DNA of 32,092 nt from assembly GCA_015062245.1 (NCBI GenBank), contig SUVA01000013.1, positions 1 to 32,092 of the forward strand, read 5' to 3'. Below, in pieces: positions 30,471-32,092 of the stretch. A model generated the notes under the pieces. The model had not been told where the DNA came from. It was given only the letters and a program-made list of their open reading frames with translations, and searched no databases. Positions within the stretch are counted from its first letter, which is position 1, and each line of letters starts with the position of its first letter. Made by a program: the position numbers and the translations under genes. This DNA comes from Alphaproteobacteria bacterium (lineage in GTDB: Bacteria; Pseudomonadota; Alphaproteobacteria; CAAHEQ01; UBA3637).

Positions 30471-31943
30471 TTAGTTTTCACAATCACAACTGCAATTATG
30501 TCCGTTACAACTGGACGTTCCCTTAGTTGCTCCTATACCATATTGACAAAAATCATTACATTGTTCTTTGGCATATTCTTCCATCGGCATACAGCCATGA
30601 ACTTCATAAGCAGAGGCATTCCAGTAATAAAATCCTATTTCTGAACATTTTTCTAAAGTACAACTATCAGCACTACCATCCTCAACACAAGGATTAGGAT
30701 TAAGCTCTTCACATGTACAAATAGCACTACTACATGTATAATATCCGGAACACTGCGATGAAATCTCATTTTCATTTTTATAGCAATTCGACGAATCAGT
30801 TAACCAATACCCCTCTACACTTAGGCAACTTTGAGATGTCGATATACCACACGCAGAATACGAATCGGTGAGTTCTAGACATTCGGCAAGTGTACGTTCA
30901 CGACATGAACAAATATGACCATCGCAATCTCCAGTTCCCCCCAATTGACTTTGAGGTACTTCATTACTATAATAAACTTCACACAAATTAATCACACTAG
31001 CCACATCTTCATGACAGCGGTTGTGTACTGTGTCCCAATAATATCCGTCTGCTAAGCAGTCGGATTGCGAATCATAGCAAATGTATATACAGTCCGTCGA
31101 AAGGTCATATTTTGCGCAACATTCAGCTGGTGGCAATTGGACACAACTACAATCATGACCATTACATTGCAAAAATTCATTCTTTTCTACCCCGTCATCA
31201 CAACACCCACCCGAGGAGTATATCCAACTTTTTAATTGACATTCATTTTTTAATCCGCACCAATAACCACCTTTTGAAAGACACTCTGATTTTGTTTTGT
31301 CTGAACCTATACATGTCGAAGGATCTTCGGCACACTCATCCGGAAAACATCCCTCTCTATCATCCCAAAATCCACCTACTGCCTGACAAGCCTCTGGTGT
31401 TTCACAGCCCTCCAAATTTCCAACCTCACATAATGGTTTTGCTCCGCTTTCATCACTTCCCCCAGTTGGACTATTTTTTCCCTCTTCGTCATTGGTGGCC
31501 AAGTTTTTATAGTAGGTGATTTTGGCATCTTTTTTGCCTGAGGTTGCAGAATCAACACATTCAACACCTTGAACCATACCGCCTGCTTTCAATTGATCAC
31601 AAACCGCAGAATCCATTTCAGAAATTGTAATCGTAAATCCTTTTCCGTCCAAAGCGTTGGTTGCGCTTGTGGAAAATGTTCCATAGTTGGTATTACCAAA
31701 ATCTGTAATCGTTTCGGGCAATTTTCCATCATTGGTCATGGCCTGTGCCGATATGGTGGCGGCCAACATACTGGCTTGATGTAATAATTCATTGGCTTTA
31801 TGTTTTTTCATGGCGACACCATAGCCATACACGCCACCTACGGACAAAACGCCTATGATGGCCAGTACGCCCAGCATTTCAAGCATACTGCGCCCCTTTT
31901 GACTTCTTTTATAATTTTTGTTTGTTTTATTTTTTACTGACAT
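30471..31943 (-). CDS. Type IV pilin-like protein with repeated cysteine-rich modules
   Basis: A 490-residue protein. The leader and processing site (Gly then Arg-Ser-Met-Leu-Glu) and the first 160 residues nearly match the protein at 21655-22737. After the same Asn-Asp-Glu-Glu-Gly-Lys hinge the remainder is unrelated to that protein and very rich in cysteine. It is built of imperfect modules of about 60-75 residues, marked by Cys-x-Gly-His-x-Cys-Ser-Cys or close variants (near residues 259, 347, 405 and at the very end) and by Gly-Tyr-Tyr-Trp or Gly-Tyr-Trp before Asn-x-Cys. No lectin-like end is visible. The final residues are Cys-Asp-Cys-Glu-Asn. A disulfide-rich stalk or adhesive domain on a pilus is the likely role. 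AGGAG precedes the ATG. Confidence 0.8.
   Translation of the reverse strand: MSVKNKTNKNYKRSQKGRSMLEMLGVLAIIGVLSVGGVYGYGVAMKKHKANELLHQASMLAATISAQAMTNDGKLPETITDFGNTNYGTFSTSATNALDGKGFTITISEMDSAVCDQLKAGGMVQGVECVDSATSGKKDAKITYYKNLATNDEEGKNSPTGGSDESGAKPLCEVGNLEGCETPEACQAVGGFWDDREGCFPDECAEDPSTCIGSDKTKSECLSKGGYWCGLKNECQLKSWIYSSGGCCDDGVEKNEFLQCNGHDCSCVQLPPAECCAKYDLSTDCIYICYDSQSDCLADGYYWDTVHNRCHEDVASVINLCEVYYSNEVPQSQLGGTGDCDGHICSCRERTLAECLELTDSYSACGISTSQSCLSVEGYWLTDSSNCYKNENEISSQCSGYYTCSSAICTCEELNPNPCVEDGSADSCTLEKCSEIGFYYWNASAYEVHGCMPMEEYAKEQCNDFCQYGIGATKGTSSCNGHNCSCDCEN
31590..31769 (-). repeat. Inverted repeat, copy 2 (identical to 21829-22008)
   Basis: Reverse complement of the 180-base stretch in the other pilin gene; see that entry. 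The two lie about 9.6 kb apart in inverted orientation, around valS, rsmB-pth-rplY and the two-component genes. Confidence 0.85.
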
Positions 31944-32092
31944 TTTATACTCCTTTCTATTTAAGTTATTTGTAAAAATTGTTTTTGTTGTTCAGGCATT
32001 AAAATTTAAATTATCTAAATTCTTCGCTAACAACGCTCATCATTAATATAATTTTTAAATTTTAGTTCCTTTCGTTAAATGTTAAGACAGTA
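31944..32092 (-). promoter_or_regulatory. AT-rich leader of the pilin-like gene at 30471
   Basis: Contains an inverted repeat AAAATTTAAA-AA-TTAT/ATAATTTAAATTTT (about 32064-32005, read on the minus strand) enclosing a ten-codon ATG frame, then AGAAAGGAG before the start. No clear -35/-10 pair was found before the window ends. It does not resemble the leader at 21438-21628, although the coding starts of the two genes are nearly identical. Confidence 0.4.

Overview
The window reads as chromosome from a low-GC, fermentative alphaproteobacterium. The gut-associated lineages in which [FeFe]-hydrogenases, AdhE and abundant short-leader pilin-like proteins occur together are a plausible home. This placement is an inference from gene content (AdhE, group B and sensory [FeFe]-hydrogenases, Rex, EnvZ/OmpR-like pair, an HPt-like protein with an alphaproteobacterial-type core). 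No rRNA or other taxonomic marker is present. Promoters are easy to read: many genes have near-consensus TTGACA-N17-TATAAT elements.

Positions 1-4412 are accessory. Four unrelated genes (a membrane-anchored MORN-like protein, a GNAT acetyltransferase, a pilin-like protein, an ankyrin protein) are separated by related intergenic blocks. Each complete block starts with AGTCCGATAA (or a one-base variant) and ends with TTATCGGACT. The blocks carry a terminator, an imperfect palindrome, and in two cases a 127-bp perfectly repeated segment that looks like a structured RNA. Three genes end inside or within two bases of the boundary motif. The layout resembles a gene-cassette array, but no integrase is present and the array runs off the left edge.

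Positions 4460-7279 hold an attenuator-like leader in front of an unrecognised 553-residue protein, which is translationally coupled to a VanX-type D-Ala-D-Ala dipeptidase. A small membrane protein follows. Positions 7309-15436 are one operon for fermentative redox balance: a thioredoxin-like 2Fe-2S protein, a sensory PAS [FeFe]-hydrogenase, a SpoIIE-type phosphatase, a second 2Fe-2S protein, a group B [FeFe]-hydrogenase, AdhE and the NADH sensor Rex. A palindrome compatible with Rex binding sits on the promoter, which suggests NADH-responsive autoregulation of H2 and ethanol formation.

Positions 15457-21333 (minus strand) are housekeeping: yidC-engB-mnmE, then a small coiled-coil membrane protein and mnmG. 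Positions 22805-30349 (minus) hold valS, rsmB-pth-rplY, and an HPt-like/response regulator/histidine kinase set.

Two more pilin-like genes (21655-22737 plus, 30471-31943 minus) bracket this core as inverted copies. Their N-terminal halves are nearly identical, including a 180-bp stretch with no mismatch that I can see, while their cysteine-rich C-terminal halves are unrelated. This suggests gene conversion within a diversifying surface-pilin family. One of them is preceded by a terminator-ended, multi-hairpin leader RNA with mutually exclusive pairings, resembling an undescribed riboswitch or sRNA. The pilin family with its unusual leaders, and the cassette-like array, are the parts most likely to be new.
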